The translations under genes and the position numbers were made by a program. Positions 37,411-47,738 of a stretch of DNA of 64,000 bases are shown in pieces (positions within the stretch are counted from its first letter, which is position 1; each line of letters starts with the position of its first letter). Below the pieces are notes generated by a model. It was not told the DNA's origin. It did no database searches and was given only the letters and a program-made list of their open reading frames with translations. The DNA is from Xanthomonas sp. GTDB taxonomy: Bacteria > Pseudomonadota > Gammaproteobacteria > Xanthomonadales > Xanthomonadaceae. The stretch is from positions 38,478-102,477 of the forward strand of contig NZ_JAFIWC010000022.1 of the NCBI RefSeq assembly GCF_017163755.1. Direction: 5' to 3'.

Positions 37411-40302
37411 CTAGAACTTCAGGTCCGCGCGCACGTACAGGTAACGCCCGCCGGGAATGTCGTAGGTGGACGCGTCGTAGCCGTTGAGCGAGCACGACAG
37501 GCAGATCGGCGGGTCCTTGTCGAACACGTTGTTGACGCCGCCGCTCACGGTCAGCCCCTTCAGCCAGTCGAAGCGGTAGCCCAGCTGCAGGTCGTGGTAG
37601 GTGATCGCGTCCAGCGTGTTGGTGCCGGCGGCCTGGTCGCTGCACACCGGGAACGCCACCGCGTCGCCGCACTGCTCGGTCAGCTCGGAGATGTGGCGCA
37701 CGGTCCACGACGCGTTCCAGCGCGCCAGGCTCCAGTCCAGGGTCAGGTTACTGGTCCATTCCGGGATCGCGCTGTCCACCACTTCCACGCCCGGTTCCTG
37801 CGGCTGCACCTGGCCGGCGGCGCCGGTGGCGACGTAGCGGGTGACGAAGGTGTTCTGCCAGCCCAGCTTGAAGCGCCCGGCGGCGGTTTCCGGCGAGGTC
37901 CAGAACAGGTCCACGTCCCAGCCGTCGGTCTTGATCGAGCCCAGGTTGGTCAGGCGGTTGTTGAAGCCGTTGATGCCGCCGGTGGAGGCGCGGGTGATGC
38001 CTTCGCAATAGGTCGGGTCCAGCGTGTCCACGCACAGGTCGAGCTGGGTCTGGGCGTTGATCGCCTGGATCGCGCCTTCGATGTTGTGCCGGTAGAAGGT
38101 CACTTCCACGTCGAAGCGGTCGGACCACGGCACGTTGCTGGCGAACCACGGGCTCCACACGAAGCCGGCGCTGAAGCTGCGCGCCATTTCCGGCTCCAGC
38201 TCGCGATTGCCGCCGGTGGTCACCGAGATCTGCGAGTTGGCCTGCTGGTAGCCGGCCGGCGCGCCGAGCGCGGCGCAGTTGGCGGCGCTGCCGCGCGGCG
38301 GGGTGCCGCCCAGGCCGATCGAGCACGGATCGGACAGGGTCAGGTCGGCGCGCGCGGCCGAGCCGTACAGCTCGCCGATGGTCGGCGCGCGGAAGCCTTC
38401 GGCGTAGCTGGTGCGCAGCACGAAGTCCGAGGACACCTGCCAGCGCAGGCCGTACTTCGGGGTGAACTCGCCGCCGAAGGTGGAGTAGTCGGAGTAGCGT
38501 CCGGCCAGGCTCAGGTCCAGCTTGTCGCCCAGCGGCGAGTCCGCGAAGATCGGCACGCTCAGTTCGAGGTAGGCCTCGTTTACGTCGTACTCGCCGGAGG
38601 TCGGCAGCGACGGCACGCCGTTGTAGCGGCCGGCCACGGTCAGCGGATCGGGCTGGTACCAGCCTTCGTACTTGCGGTGCTCCACGCCGGCGGCGAAGGA
38701 CACCGCGCCGGCCGGCAGCTGGAACAGGTCGCTGCTGAGGTTGGCGGTGAACTGGGTCAGCTCGTTCTGGCTACGGTCGCGCACCACCGGCTGGATCCAG
38801 CGCAGCATGTCCGGGGTGATGGTGCCCGGCCCTCCGAAGATGTTCAGCGGCACGCAGCCGGCCACCGCGGCGCACGCGGCCGGATCGCCAAGCGCCAGGT
38901 TGACGTTGTAGATGTTGTAGCTGCCGTAGTTGGTCTGCTCGGCCTTGTTCTTGCTGTAGGCGCCGTTGACGTCCCAGAACCAGGTGCGGTCGGCGGTCTC
39001 GAAGCTGCCGACGAAGCCGGTGCCCACGTACTGCGTGTCCACGCGCTGTTCGAACACGCGCGCCCCGCCCTCCACCGGGCGCCGCCCGATCATGATCAGG
39101 TTGCTGGCCGAGTCCAGGTCGAAGCCGAACGGGTTGTACGGGTTGGCGGCGGAAATGAAGATGTTGTCGGCCAGCGGATTGCCGGTGCCGGCGTCCGGGC
39201 CGAGGAACAGCGGCTCGGGCGCGGCCTGGTTGGTCGACTCGCGGCGGTTGCCCAGCACCTTCAGGTACCACTGCACGTCGTCGTTGAAGAAGAAGCGGAA
39301 CTGGCCGAACACGCCCTTGCGCTCGGACGGGGTCAGCAGCAGGTTGGAGGCGGCGAAGTTGTAGCGGTCGGCGGTGCCGAAGCAGTGGTAGTCGTCGCTG
39401 CGCGTGCAGCCGGCGCTGCCGTCGTAGGCCGGCGCGGTGGCGCCGCCGTTCGGGGTCAGGTCCTGCTCGGCGCCGGTGTTGGGATCGACGAAGATGAAGC
39501 GGCCGGTCGGCGTGGCCGAGCTGCCGAACGCCAGCCCGGTCTGCGGCACCGGGTACAGCGACTGCTCGCGGTCGCGCGCGTAGATCGGGTCCTGCTTGGT
39601 ATAGCTGGCGCCTAGGAACAGGCTGGTGCGGTCGGTGCTGTGGCCCCAGGCCAGGTCGAAACCCTTGCTGGCGCCGTCGCCCTTGTCGTACTGGCCGTAG
39701 TTCAGCGTGATCTGCGCGCCGTCGAACTGGCGCCGGGTGATGATGTTGACCACGCCGGCGATGGCGTCCGAGCCGTACAGCGACGAGGCGCCGTCCTCGA
39801 GCACTTCGATGCGCTCCACGATCGCCAGCGGGATGGTGTTGAGGTCGGTGGACGAGCCCACGCCCGACGCGGAGGATTCATTGACCCAGCGCATGCCGTC
39901 GACCAGCACCAGCACGCGCTTGGCGCCCAGGTGGCGCAGGTCCACCTGCGCCGAACCGGCGCCGACGCCGCTGCCATCGGGCGGGAAGCCGAAGTTGCCG
40001 GACGAATTGAACTTGGCGTTCAACGCCGAGCCCGACGCGGTGAGCTCCTGCAGCACGTCGCCGATCGAGTTCAGGCCGGTGCGCTCGATGTCGGCGCGGC
40101 TCAGGGTCTGCACCGGCACCTGGCCTTCCAGCTCGGCCTTGCGGATGCGGGTACCGGTGACCTGGACGCTGTCCAGGGTGGTGGCGTTGGACGCGTTGCT
40201 TTGGGACTCGGACGCATCGGACTGCGCGAAGGCGACGGGCGCGCTGGCCGACAGGCACAACAGGACGGCAGAAGCCAAAGAATGGCGGTGCAGGTAGTTC
40301 AT
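37411..40302 (-). CDS. TonB-dependent outer-membrane receptor
   Basis: 963 residues. Signal peptide ends near APVAFAQ (about residue 27). A TonB-box-like [16 protein letters not shown] follows, then a plug domain (about 50-170: [50 protein letters not shown]) and a 22-strand barrel ending in the aromatic LYVRADLKF. There are few cysteines apart from small clusters in extracellular loops. The start at 40302 follows AGAG; sequence further upstream is noncoding. No adjacent regulator or catabolic gene suggests the substrate. Confidence 0.92.
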   Translation of the reverse strand: MNYLHRHSLASAVLLCLSASAPVAFAQSDASESQSNASNATTLDSVQVTGTRIRKAELEGQVPVQTLSRADIERTGLNSIGDVLQELTASGSALNAKFNSSGNFGFPPDGSGVGAGSAQVDLRHLGAKRVLVLVDGMRWVNESSASGVGSSTDLNTIPLAIVERIEVLEDGASSLYGSDAIAGVVNIITRRQFDGAQITLNYGQYDKGDGASKGFDLAWGHSTDRTSLFLGASYTKQDPIYARDREQSLYPVPQTGLAFGSSATPTGRFIFVDPNTGAEQDLTPNGGATAPAYDGSAGCTRSDDYHCFGTADRYNFAASNLLLTPSERKGVFGQFRFFFNDDVQWYLKVLGNRRESTNQAAPEPLFLGPDAGTGNPLADNIFISAANPYNPFGFDLDSASNLIMIGRRPVEGGARVFEQRVDTQYVGTGFVGSFETADRTWFWDVNGAYSKNKAEQTNYGSYNIYNVNLALGDPAACAAVAGCVPLNIFGGPGTITPDMLRWIQPVVRDRSQNELTQFTANLSSDLFQLPAGAVSFAAGVEHRKYEGWYQPDPLTVAGRYNGVPSLPTSGEYDVNEAYLELSVPIFADSPLGDKLDLSLAGRYSDYSTFGGEFTPKYGLRWQVSSDFVLRTSYAEGFRAPTIGELYGSAARADLTLSDPCSIGLGGTPPRGSAANCAALGAPAGYQQANSQISVTTGGNRELEPEMARSFSAGFVWSPWFASNVPWSDRFDVEVTFYRHNIEGAIQAINAQTQLDLCVDTLDPTYCEGITRASTGGINGFNNRLTNLGSIKTDGWDVDLFWTSPETAAGRFKLGWQNTFVTRYVATGAAGQVQPQEPGVEVVDSAIPEWTSNLTLDWSLARWNASWTVRHISELTEQCGDAVAFPVCSDQAAGTNTLDAITYHDLQLGYRFDWLKGLTVSGGVNNVFDKDPPICLSCSLNGYDASTYDIPGGRYLYVRADLKF

Positions 40303-40892
40303 CCGAATCTCTCTCCAGAATGGATGTGGGTCGGCCGCAGCGACCCCCTGCACCGCGGCGGCGTCCTCGCCTTTGTAAACAAATCGTAAAGGCATCGCAA
40401 GCGATGACGGCCGATTGGGACCCTTCCGGCCGCGACTGGACGATTTGGTAGACGATCACTCCGGCACAAGCGGCCGTCCCCTGGGCGATGGGAACGAACC
40501 TTGCCGAGGAGCCGCCGACGCCGGGATACCGGGTCGGCACGGGAGACAGCGCCCTGCCGCGGGGCGCGATGCTCTTATCGCGCACGTGACGCAGCGGGCA
40601 CAATGCAGCGCGGCCAAGCACCGGCGCCCGAGCCGCACCATGGGGAGTCGGGTGCAGCGGGCTCAGCGCCAGCAATCACACGGCACGCGATCGCATCCGC
40701 GCCGCCGTCGCCCGGCAGCGCACCGCACCCGGCCATGTATCGCCTGCGCGCCTGATCGAGCGGCGGCGCAGACCGCGCGCGGCGCGCGGCGCGATGCGGC
40801 CGCGACCAGCGCAACGTGCATCACGCCGCCCGCGCAGCGTCGCCGCAGGACGCTGCCACGATGATTCAGGCGCGTTCGGTATAGTTCCGCGC
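40303..40892. other. 590-base divergent intergenic region
   Basis: Separates the TonB receptor from slt. It presumably contains both promoters: a TATAGT hexamer stands 13 bases before the slt ATG, and an A+T-rich TTTGTAAACAAATCGTAAA stretch at 40372-40390 lies about 70 bases upstream of the receptor start. Frames across 40415-40864 have low-complexity composition and no ribosome site; I do not call a gene. Confidence 0.5.
40372..40390. promoter_or_regulatory. A+T-rich palindromic patch upstream of the TonB receptor
   Basis: TTTGTAAACAAATCGTAAA contains the perfect palindrome TTTGT-A-ACAAA-like core (TTTGTaAACAAA) in an otherwise very G+C-rich region, 70 bases upstream of the receptor gene. 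A regulator or promoter site is plausible; identity unknown. Confidence 0.35.
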
Positions 40893-42854
40893 ATGATCCT
40901 GCGTACCTCTTTGTTCGTACTCGCCGCCGCGCTATGCGGCGCCCTGCCCGCCCGCGCACAGAACCTGGACGCACAGCGCCCGGCGCTGCGCGCGGCGATC
41001 GACGCCGCCGAGCGCGGCCAGTTCGACCCCGCGCAGGCCGCCGCATTCAAGCAGCATCCGCTGTATGGATGGCTGGAGTACGCCGACCTGCGCCGCAACA
41101 TCGACCGCGTATCCGACGCGCAGGCGCAGGACTTCCTCAGGCGCTACGCCGGGCAGCCGGTGGCCGAGTCGTTCCGCGCGCTGTGGCTGCCCGCGCTGGC
41201 GCGGCGCCAGGACTGGCCGGCGCTGCTGGCGGCGTGGAAACCGACCGACAACGCCGGGCTGCGCTGCGCCGAACTCAACGCGCGCCAGGCCATGGGCCGT
41301 GCCGATGCGCAATGGGTCGGCGAAGCGCAGGCGCTGTGGCGCAGCAGCGGCAAGTCGCTGCCGGACGCCTGCGACGCGGTGTTCGCGGTGCTGCAGGCGC
41401 GCGGTGGTTTGAACGATGCGCTGCGCTGGGCGCGGGTGGAAGCGGCCGCCGATGCGCAGCAGCCGGCGGTGATGCGCAGCGCCGTGCGCGGCCTGCCCGC
41501 CGCCGACCTGGCCCTGGCCAACGACTACGCCGCGTTCCTGGACACCGTGCATGCGCGTGCGCTGAACTGGCCGAAGACCGAGCGCAGCCGCAAGGTGGCC
41601 GTGGACGGGCTGGAGAAGCTGGCCAAGACCGATCCCGATGCCGCCGAGCGGCAGCTGCCGCAGTTCGCGCAGGCGCTGCAGCTGAGCGAGGCGCAACGCG
41701 GCCAAGTGCTGTACCAGATCGCATTGTGGACGGTGGCCTCGTACGGCCCCGATTCGGCGCGCCGGCTCAACGCAGTGCCCGACAGCGCCTACGACGAACG
41801 CCTGCACGAATGGCGCGCGCGCGAAGCGATGGCGCGCGGCGACTGGCCGGCGGCGCTGGCGGCGATCCGCAAGATGGCGCCGGCGCAGCGCAACGACTCG
41901 CGCTGGCAGTATTTCGAGGCGCGGCTGGCGGAAAAGACCGGCAGCAACGGCGAGGCGCAGCGGCTGTATCGCGAAGCGGCCAAGACCGCCACCTTCCATG
42001 GCTTCATGGCCGCCGACCGGCTCAAGCAGCCGTACGCGCTGTGCCCGTGGAAGCCGAACGACAGCACGCAGGCGCAGGCCGCGGTCGCGCGCGACCCGGC
42101 GCTGGTGCGCGCGCTGGAGCTGTTCAAGATCGAGCGCGCGGGATGGGCCGTGGCCGAGTGGAACGATGCGCTGACCCGCTTCGACGACACCCAGCGGCGC
42201 ATCGCGGTGGAGGTGGCGCGCGACAACGGCTGGTTCGACCGCGCGGTGTTCTCGCTGGGCAAGCTGCCCGACGAACAGCGCCTGTACTCGCTGCGCTTTC
42301 CGCTGCACCACGATGCCGTGATCCGCCGCGAGGCGGCGAAGAACGCGATCGACCCGGCCTGGGTCGCCGCCGAAATCCGCGCCGAGAGCATCTTCAATCC
42401 CAAGGCGCGCTCGCCGGCCAACGCGATGGGGCTGATGCAGGTGCTGCCGGCCACCGGCGCCAGCGTCGCGCGCAACATCGGCCTGGCCGGCTATGGCGGC
42501 GCGGCCAGCCTGTACGACCCGGACACCAACATCGCCATCGGCAGCGCCTACCTGCGCCAGCTGCTGAACACCTACACCCTGCCCTACGTGACCATCGCCG
42601 CCTACAACGCCGGTCCCGGTCCGGCGCAGCGCTGGCAGGGCCAGCGCCCCGGCCACGACGCCGACTTCTGGATCGAGACGATCAGCTACAAGGAAACCCG
42701 CGAGTACGTCGCGCGCATCCTCGCCTTCAGCGTGATCTACGACTGGCGCCTCAACGGCGACGCGCTGCCGGTCAGCGACCGCATGCTCGGCCGGCTGGAC
42801 GCGCCGCGCAAGAAGTTCGTGTGTGCGGCTGCGAGCGCCGCGGCCGCGCAGTGA
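40893..42854 (+). CDS. slt: Soluble lytic murein transglycosylase (Slt70-type)
   Basis: 653 residues with a signal peptide (about 1-22). A long alpha-helical superhelix (about 25-450) precedes a C-terminal GEWL-like domain: the catalytic Glu is in [16 protein letters not shown], followed by [12 protein letters not shown] and [11 protein letters not shown]. It cleaves peptidoglycan to 1,6-anhydromuropeptides in the periplasm. Length matches the Slt70 family (about 640). It precedes cca by 118 bases containing a heptamer repeat. Confidence 0.93.
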   Translation: MILRTSLFVLAAALCGALPARAQNLDAQRPALRAAIDAAERGQFDPAQAAAFKQHPLYGWLEYADLRRNIDRVSDAQAQDFLRRYAGQPVAESFRALWLPALARRQDWPALLAAWKPTDNAGLRCAELNARQAMGRADAQWVGEAQALWRSSGKSLPDACDAVFAVLQARGGLNDALRWARVEAAADAQQPAVMRSAVRGLPAADLALANDYAAFLDTVHARALNWPKTERSRKVAVDGLEKLAKTDPDAAERQLPQFAQALQLSEAQRGQVLYQIALWTVASYGPDSARRLNAVPDSAYDERLHEWRAREAMARGDWPAALAAIRKMAPAQRNDSRWQYFEARLAEKTGSNGEAQRLYREAAKTATFHGFMAADRLKQPYALCPWKPNDSTQAQAAVARDPALVRALELFKIERAGWAVAEWNDALTRFDDTQRRIAVEVARDNGWFDRAVFSLGKLPDEQRLYSLRFPLHHDAVIRREAAKNAIDPAWVAAEIRAESIFNPKARSPANAMGLMQVLPATGASVARNIGLAGYGGAASLYDPDTNIAIGSAYLRQLLNTYTLPYVTIAAYNAGPGPAQRWQGQRPGHDADFWIETISYKETREYVARILAFSVIYDWRLNGDALPVSDRMLGRLDAPRKKFVCAAASAAAAQ

Positions 42855-42939
42855 AAAGGCAACGGGCAATGAGCCATCGCAACAGCGCCGCGGCGTTCCG
42901 CTCGCGGACGATCCGGCATCCGCACACGGCAGCCGTTGC

Positions 42940-42972
42940 GAGTCCCCGGTCCCGAGTCCCGAGTCCCGACGC
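42940..42972. repeat. GAGTCCC heptamer array before cca
   Basis: Four near-tandem CGAGTCC-type units (GAGTCCCCGGTCCCGAGTCC then CGAGTCCCG) immediately precede the cca ATG. The same heptamer builds the inverted repeats at 62267-62422. Here only one arm is present and it occupies the place of the ribosome site. Confidence 0.75.
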
Positions 42973-44214
42973 ATGAAGACCTACCTCGTCGGCGGCGCAG
43001 TCCGCGATGCCTTGCTCGGGCAGACGCCCGGCGACCGTGACTGGGTCGTGGTCGGCGCCACCCCGCAGCAGATGCTCGATGCCGGCTACAAGCCGGTGGG
43101 GCGCGACTTCCCGGTGTTCCTGCACCCGCACAGCGGCGAGGAGTACGCGCTGGCGCGCACCGAGCGCAAGTCCGGGCGCGGCTACCGCGGCTTCGTCGTC
43201 GATGCCGATCCGGCGGTGACGCTGGAGGAGGACCTGCAGCGCCGCGACTTCACCATCAACGCGATCGCCCGCGACGAGGACAGCGGCGCGCTGGTCGACC
43301 CCTACGGCGGCGCGCGCGACATCGAGCGGCGCGTGCTGCGCCATGTCGGCCCCGCGTTCTGCGAAGACCCGCTGCGCGTGCTGCGCGCGGCGCGCTTCAT
43401 GGCGCGGCTGGCCCCGCTCGGCTTCCAGCTGGCGCCGGAAACGCTGGCGCTGATGCGGCAGATGGCCGCCAGCGGCGAACTGGACACGCTGGTGCCCGAG
43501 CGGGTCTGGCAGGAACTGCGGCGGGTGCTGCAGTCGGCGCAGCCCTCGGCCTTCCTGCGCACGCTGCATGACGCCGGCGCGCTGCGCGCGGTATTGCCCG
43601 AGGTGGACGCGCTGTACGGCGTGCCGCAGCGCGCCGAATTCCATCCGGAGATCGACACCGGCCGCCATCAGGAACTGGTCAGCGACATGGCCGCGCGCAT
43701 CGCCCCCGGCGATGCGCTGGTCGGCTTCGCCGCATTGGGCCACGACCTCGGCAAGGCGCTGACGCCGCCGGAAGAATGGCCCCGGCACGTGATGCACGAG
43801 CAGCGCGGCGTGGCCCCGCTGCGCGCGCTGTGCGAGCGGCTCAAGGTACCGCAGGACTACCGGCAGCTGGCGCAGCTGGCCTGCCGCGAGCATCTCAACG
43901 TGCACCGCCTGGCCGAGCTGCGCGACCGCACCGTACACGAGCTGCTGCAACGCTGCGACGGCTTCCGCAAGCCCGAGCGCATCGCGCAGCTGGCGCTGGT
44001 GTGCGAGGCCGACAAGCGCGGCCGCCTCGGCAGCGAGGACGCCGACTACCCGCAGGGCCGCGAACTGCAGCGCCTGCATGCCGCCGCGCTGGCGGTCAAT
44101 GCGCGCGACCTGGGCGAAGGCCTGCAGGGTCCGCAGATCGGCGAAGCGCTGGCCAAGGCGCGCATCGCCGCGATCGCACGGGCGCGGCAGGCGCCGCAGC
44201 CGCCCGGCGCCTGA
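42973..44214 (+). CDS. cca: Multifunctional CCA tRNA nucleotidyltransferase
   Basis: 413 residues. Nucleotidyltransferase head: [13 protein letters not shown] and GDRDWVVVG (catalytic Asp pair); [10 protein letters not shown] and [11 protein letters not shown] are the CCA-enzyme neck motifs. A C-terminal HD domain with GHDLGKAL gives phosphohydrolase activity as in the E. coli protein (412 residues). It adds and repairs the CCA end of tRNAs. No clear Shine-Dalgarno: heptamer repeats abut the start. Confidence 0.95.
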   Translation: MKTYLVGGAVRDALLGQTPGDRDWVVVGATPQQMLDAGYKPVGRDFPVFLHPHSGEEYALARTERKSGRGYRGFVVDADPAVTLEEDLQRRDFTINAIARDEDSGALVDPYGGARDIERRVLRHVGPAFCEDPLRVLRAARFMARLAPLGFQLAPETLALMRQMAASGELDTLVPERVWQELRRVLQSAQPSAFLRTLHDAGALRAVLPEVDALYGVPQRAEFHPEIDTGRHQELVSDMAARIAPGDALVGFAALGHDLGKALTPPEEWPRHVMHEQRGVAPLRALCERLKVPQDYRQLAQLACREHLNVHRLAELRDRTVHELLQRCDGFRKPERIAQLALVCEADKRGRLGSEDADYPQGRELQRLHAAALAVNARDLGEGLQGPQIGEALAKARIAAIARARQAPQPPGA

Positions 44215-44218
44215 TCGC

Positions 44219-45247
44219 TCAGCGCTCGCCGCCGGCGCAGCGGCCCTGCGTGGCCAGCCAGGCCTGCGCCTGGCTCACCGTGGTGTCGATCGCGCCCGGA
44301 TCGACCGCAATGCGCTGATCCGGTTGCAGCGCCTGCAGATACAGCTGTCCGCTGCGGTCGCGGTGGTAGGCGCTGGCGATCGCGAGCATGCTGCCGTCGG
44401 GCAGCCGCAAGGACTTGTTCGCCGACACGCGTCCGTCGCTGGGCAGGCCGAAGCTGCGGGTAGCGGCCCGTCCGCGAAACGCAACGACGACCGCTTCGCC
44501 CGCACTGGAAGTGCGCGGCCCTTGCAGCACCGCCACCGGCACCTGCCGCAGGTCCGGCCAGCGCTGCGCGTCCGCCAGCGGCGGGCGCGGCGCCGACCAC
44601 GGCTGGGTGCTGCCGTCGCGGCGCTGCATGCTGCCCAGCACGCCATCGCCCAGCAACGGGCGCAACGCGGCCAGCATCGGCCACATGTTGCCGCCGGTGT
44701 CGTTGCGCAGATCCACCACCCAGCCGCAGCGCGCCTGGGGCGCGGCCTGGGCGATGGCGTTGCCGATGCCGGCGGCGAACGCCTGCTGGGTGGCCTGGTC
44801 GGTGGCGGTGAACCCGGGCATGGCGACGTAGCCGGTATCGCCACGCAGCAGCAGGACCAGCGGCAACGGTTGGGCGGCGGCGCCCGCGCCGGGGCCGTCA
44901 CCCATCCACGCCGCCGGCCTCAGGAAGCTGTGTCCATCGCCCAGGGCCTCGAGCAGGACCCGGATCGCCGGATAGGCCTCGGCCGGCGGCGCGCCTGCAT
45001 GCACCATCGCGCGCAGGCGCGGCTCGGTCTGCGACCAGTCGATGCGATCGACATGGTAGGCATGCTCGCGCACCAGCGCGATCGCCTTGTCGAGCATCCG
45101 CACCGCGTCGGGCGCCTGCTCGGCGGGGATGGCCTGGGCCTGGGCGGGGACAGCTGCCGGCGCGGAAGCGGTATCGGCGAGGGCGTGGATGGGCAGGCCG
45201 GCCATCGCCAACAGGCAGGCACAGGCGCGCAGACAGGCGGGTTTCAT
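44219..45247 (-). CDS. Exported S41-family peptidase (C-terminal processing protease-like)
   Basis: 342 residues with a signal peptide (about 1-24). The protease core has GWVVDLRNDTGGNMWPML, VAVLQGPRTSSAGEAVV (nucleophile Ser in SSAGE), a SFGLPSDGRVSAN segment and the LPDGSMLAIASA strand. There is no obvious PDZ domain, and the protein is shorter than typical Prc enzymes, resembling tricorn/IRBP-like S41 members. Convergent with cca (stops 4 bases apart). Confidence 0.85.
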   Translation of the reverse strand: MKPACLRACACLLAMAGLPIHALADTASAPAAVPAQAQAIPAEQAPDAVRMLDKAIALVREHAYHVDRIDWSQTEPRLRAMVHAGAPPAEAYPAIRVLLEALGDGHSFLRPAAWMGDGPGAGAAAQPLPLVLLLRGDTGYVAMPGFTATDQATQQAFAAGIGNAIAQAAPQARCGWVVDLRNDTGGNMWPMLAALRPLLGDGVLGSMQRRDGSTQPWSAPRPPLADAQRWPDLRQVPVAVLQGPRTSSAGEAVVVAFRGRAATRSFGLPSDGRVSANKSLRLPDGSMLAIASAYHRDRSGQLYLQALQPDQRIAVDPGAIDTTVSQAQAWLATQGRCAGGER

Positions 45248-45297
45248 TCGGCGTCCTTGTCGCAATGGTGTGTCCGCTCGCCGCGGAGTGCCGAATC

Positions 45298-46107
45298 CTA
45301 CCCGAAGCGGCGCAGCACCTGCTGCACCTTCGGCAGGTAGCCCGCGCCGAACAGGTTCAGGTGATTGAGCAGGTGGTAGAGGTTGTAAAGCGGCGCGCGC
45401 TCGCGCCAGTCCTTCGCCAACGGCGCGTGTTCGGCATAGCTGCGCAGCAGCGGCGGATCGGGCTCGCCGAACAGCACCAGCATCGCCAGCTCGGCCTCGG
45501 CCCAGCCGTAGTGCGCGGCGCCGGCATCGATCAGCGCCGGGCGGCCGTCGCCGGCGCAGTGCAGGTTGCCCAGCCACAGGTCGCCGTGCAGCAGCACCGG
45601 CGGCTGCGCCGGGATCAGCTGCGGCAGGCGCGGGTACAGCCGCTCCAGGCGCGCCGCGTCGGCGGCGGCCAGCGCGCCGTTGCGCACGGCGCGCTCGGCC
45701 TGCGGGCGCAACCGCCGTTCGACGAAGAAGCGGTGTCCGTCGCGATCGCGGCGGTTGTCCTGCGGACTGTCGCCGATGTAGCCGTCCCGGTCGAAGCCGA
45801 AGCGCTCGCCGGCGATGCGATGCTGCCGGGCCAGGCCGGCGCCGGCCAGCGCGGCGAAGTCGCGATCCGGCGGGCCCTGGCCGAGGTCTTCGAGCAGCAA
45901 CCAGTCCGCGCCCTGCGCGTACACCCGCGGCACGCGTAGTCCGCCGGCATCGCGCAGCGCGCGCAGGCCGCGCGCCTCGGCGGCGAAGAAGTCGGCCGGC
46001 ATGTCGCCGCGGCGCTTGCACACCGCACGGCGGCCGTCGCGCAGCGTCAGCCGGTGCAGGCCGTCGCGCGCCGGCAAGGCGAACTGTTCGCTCGTGTCCG
46101 GTTGCAT
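45298..46107 (-). CDS. Fructosamine kinase-family protein
   Basis: 269 residues of the fructosamine-3-kinase/aminoglycoside phosphotransferase-like fold. Catalytic loop LLHGDLWLGNLHCAG and downstream PALIDAGAAHYGWAEAELAM (metal-binding Asp) are clear; an ATP-binding N-lobe with VCKRRGD precedes. Bacterial members phosphorylate ribulosamines or fructosamines to deglycate proteins. Same strand as and 50 bases upstream of the S41 peptidase gene. Confidence 0.88.
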   Translation of the reverse strand: MQPDTSEQFALPARDGLHRLTLRDGRRAVCKRRGDMPADFFAAEARGLRALRDAGGLRVPRVYAQGADWLLLEDLGQGPPDRDFAALAGAGLARQHRIAGERFGFDRDGYIGDSPQDNRRDRDGHRFFVERRLRPQAERAVRNGALAAADAARLERLYPRLPQLIPAQPPVLLHGDLWLGNLHCAGDGRPALIDAGAAHYGWAEAELAMLVLFGEPDPPLLRSYAEHAPLAKDWRERAPLYNLYHLLNHLNLFGAGYLPKVQQVLRRFG

Positions 46108-46227
46108 TGGAGCAAGCTAACGCAGGCCGCGTGTGCGCCGCGCCATCCCCATTCCGCCCTGCGCCCTTGGCAGGCACGCATCAAAAACGGCACGGCAACG
46201 GATCGGTGCCCATTCGCTGGACGGCGA

Positions 46228-46584
46228 TCAAGCCTCCATGAAGTCGTCGTATTCCCGGTAGTGATTGATCGCCTGGATCAGGACGTCGCTACCGGCGGCC
46301 ATGTCGTGCTTGCGGACGACCTGCGAGATGGCGCGAAGGGTCTGCACATCGAGCCAGGTTTCCACGTCTTCTTCAGCCAGGGCCTGGGGGATGGTTTCCC
46401 CGGCGCTGTTCTGCACCGTCCGGCCGGCTTCTTCGAGTTCGTCGAGTTCGTCTTCGGCGATCAGATAGAACACCGCGTTTTCCGGCTGCCGCGCCCATCC
46501 ATCCACGTTGGTATAGACCCAGTGGTTGTCGGTCACGGTGTCCAGGGCATCGAGCAGCACGGCGACGCCGTGCAGCCGTTTCAT
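46228..46584 (-). CDS. Small acidic protein coupled to nagA
   Basis: 118 residues; ATG overlaps the nagA stop as ATGA, so it is the distal gene of the nag operon. A helical protein rich in Asp/Glu (AEDELDELEEAG; LAEEDVETWLDV) with WVYTNVDGWARQPENAVFYL near the N-terminus. No catalytic motif or leader. The tight coupling is the only functional hint; it could be an unrelated passenger. Confidence 0.7.
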   Translation of the reverse strand: MKRLHGVAVLLDALDTVTDNHWVYTNVDGWARQPENAVFYLIAEDELDELEEAGRTVQNSAGETIPQALAEEDVETWLDVQTLRAISQVVRKHDMAAGSDVLIQAINHYREYDDFMEA

Positions 46585-47738
46585 CGCGGACTGGTTTCCA
46601 TCGCGCCGGCGATCCAGGTGCGCTGCACCTGCAGCGCGTCGTCGAGCAGCACCAGGTCGGCCTGGTAGCCGGCGGCGATGCGGCCGTAGCGCTCGTCCAG
46701 GCCCAGGCACTGCGCCGGGTACAACGAGGCCATGCGTGCGGCCTCGTCCAGCGCCACGCCCAGCCACCGCACCGTGTTGCGCACCGCGCTGGCCATGTCC
46801 AGCGCCGAGCCGGCCAGCACGCCGGTCGCGTTGCGCACCACGCCGTCCACGTTGGTGATGATCTCGCCGTACAGCTCGTAGCTGGGGTCGTCGGCGCCCA
46901 CCGGCGGCATCGCGTCGGTGACCAGGAACAGCTTGCCGCGCGGCTTGGCCGCCAGCGCCACGCGCAGGCTGGCCGGGTGCACGTGCACGCCGTCGACGAT
47001 GATCCCGCACCAGGCCTCGCGGTCTTCCAGCGCCGCGCCGACCGCGCCGGGGTCGCGCCCCTGCAGCGGCGACATCGCGTTGTACAGATGGGTGAAGCCG
47101 CGGATGCCCGCATCCAGGCCGGCGCGCGCTTCCTCGTAGCTGGCGGCGGTATGCCCGGCGAACACGTGCGCGCCGCGCCCGGCCAGCGCGCGGATGCTGT
47201 CCAGCGGCACCCGCTCCGGCGCCAGCGTGATCACCGTGGCGCCGTTGTCCAGCGAGGTGGCCAGTTCGATCTCGCCGGCATCGGGCACGCGGAACTTGTC
47301 CACGTTGTGGGTGCCCTTGCGCGCCGGCGCCAGGTACGGGCCTTCCAGGTGGATGCCGAGCACGCCCGGCACGCCGTCGGCGATGGCCTGGCGGGTGGCG
47401 GCGATCGCCGCGCGCATCACCTCCAGGTCGTCGCTGATCAGCGTCGGCAGGTAGCCGGTGGTGCCGTAGCGGCGGTGCGCCTGGCCGATGCGGCGCAGCG
47501 CGTCGACGTCGGTGCGGTTGTTGAACAGCACGCCGCCGCCGCCGTTGACCTGCAGGTCGATGAAGCCCGGAAGCAGGATGCCGCCGTCCAGATCCAGCTG
47601 CGCCGTCGCCGCGGCCACGCGCGCGTCGCCATCGTCGACCACCGCGGCGATGCGCCCATCTTCGATCAGCACGCTCACGCCCTCGAGGAATCCGTCCTCG
47701 CCGAGTACGCGCGCATTGCGCAGCGCGGTCGTCGCCAT
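46581..47738 (-). CDS. nagA: N-acetylglucosamine-6-phosphate deacetylase
   Basis: 385 residues. Deacetylase motifs are present: GIHLEGPYLAPARKGTHN (metal-binding Glu), VFAGHTAAS and FTHLYNAMSPLQGRDPG (His ligands), IIVDGVHVHP, and catalytic Asp in LFLVTDAMPP. It converts GlcNAc-6-P to GlcN-6-P. ATG at 47738 shares one base with the stop of the upstream SIS gene (TAATG). Confidence 0.95.
   Translation of the reverse strand: MATTALRNARVLGEDGFLEGVSVLIEDGRIAAVVDDGDARVAAATAQLDLDGGILLPGFIDLQVNGGGGVLFNNRTDVDALRRIGQAHRRYGTTGYLPTLISDDLEVMRAAIAATRQAIADGVPGVLGIHLEGPYLAPARKGTHNVDKFRVPDAGEIELATSLDNGATVITLAPERVPLDSIRALAGRGAHVFAGHTAASYEEARAGLDAGIRGFTHLYNAMSPLQGRDPGAVGAALEDREAWCGIIVDGVHVHPASLRVALAAKPRGKLFLVTDAMPPVGADDPSYELYGEIITNVDGVVRNATGVLAGSALDMASAVRNTVRWLGVALDEAARMASLYPAQCLGLDERYGRIAAGYQADLVLLDDALQVQRTWIAGAMETSPR

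Noticed and set aside
40415..40864. Long open frame between the TonB receptor and slt
   Set aside because: Arg/Ala/Pro-rich composition with no ribosome site, as expected for chance frames in G+C-rich DNA; overlaps the slt promoter area.
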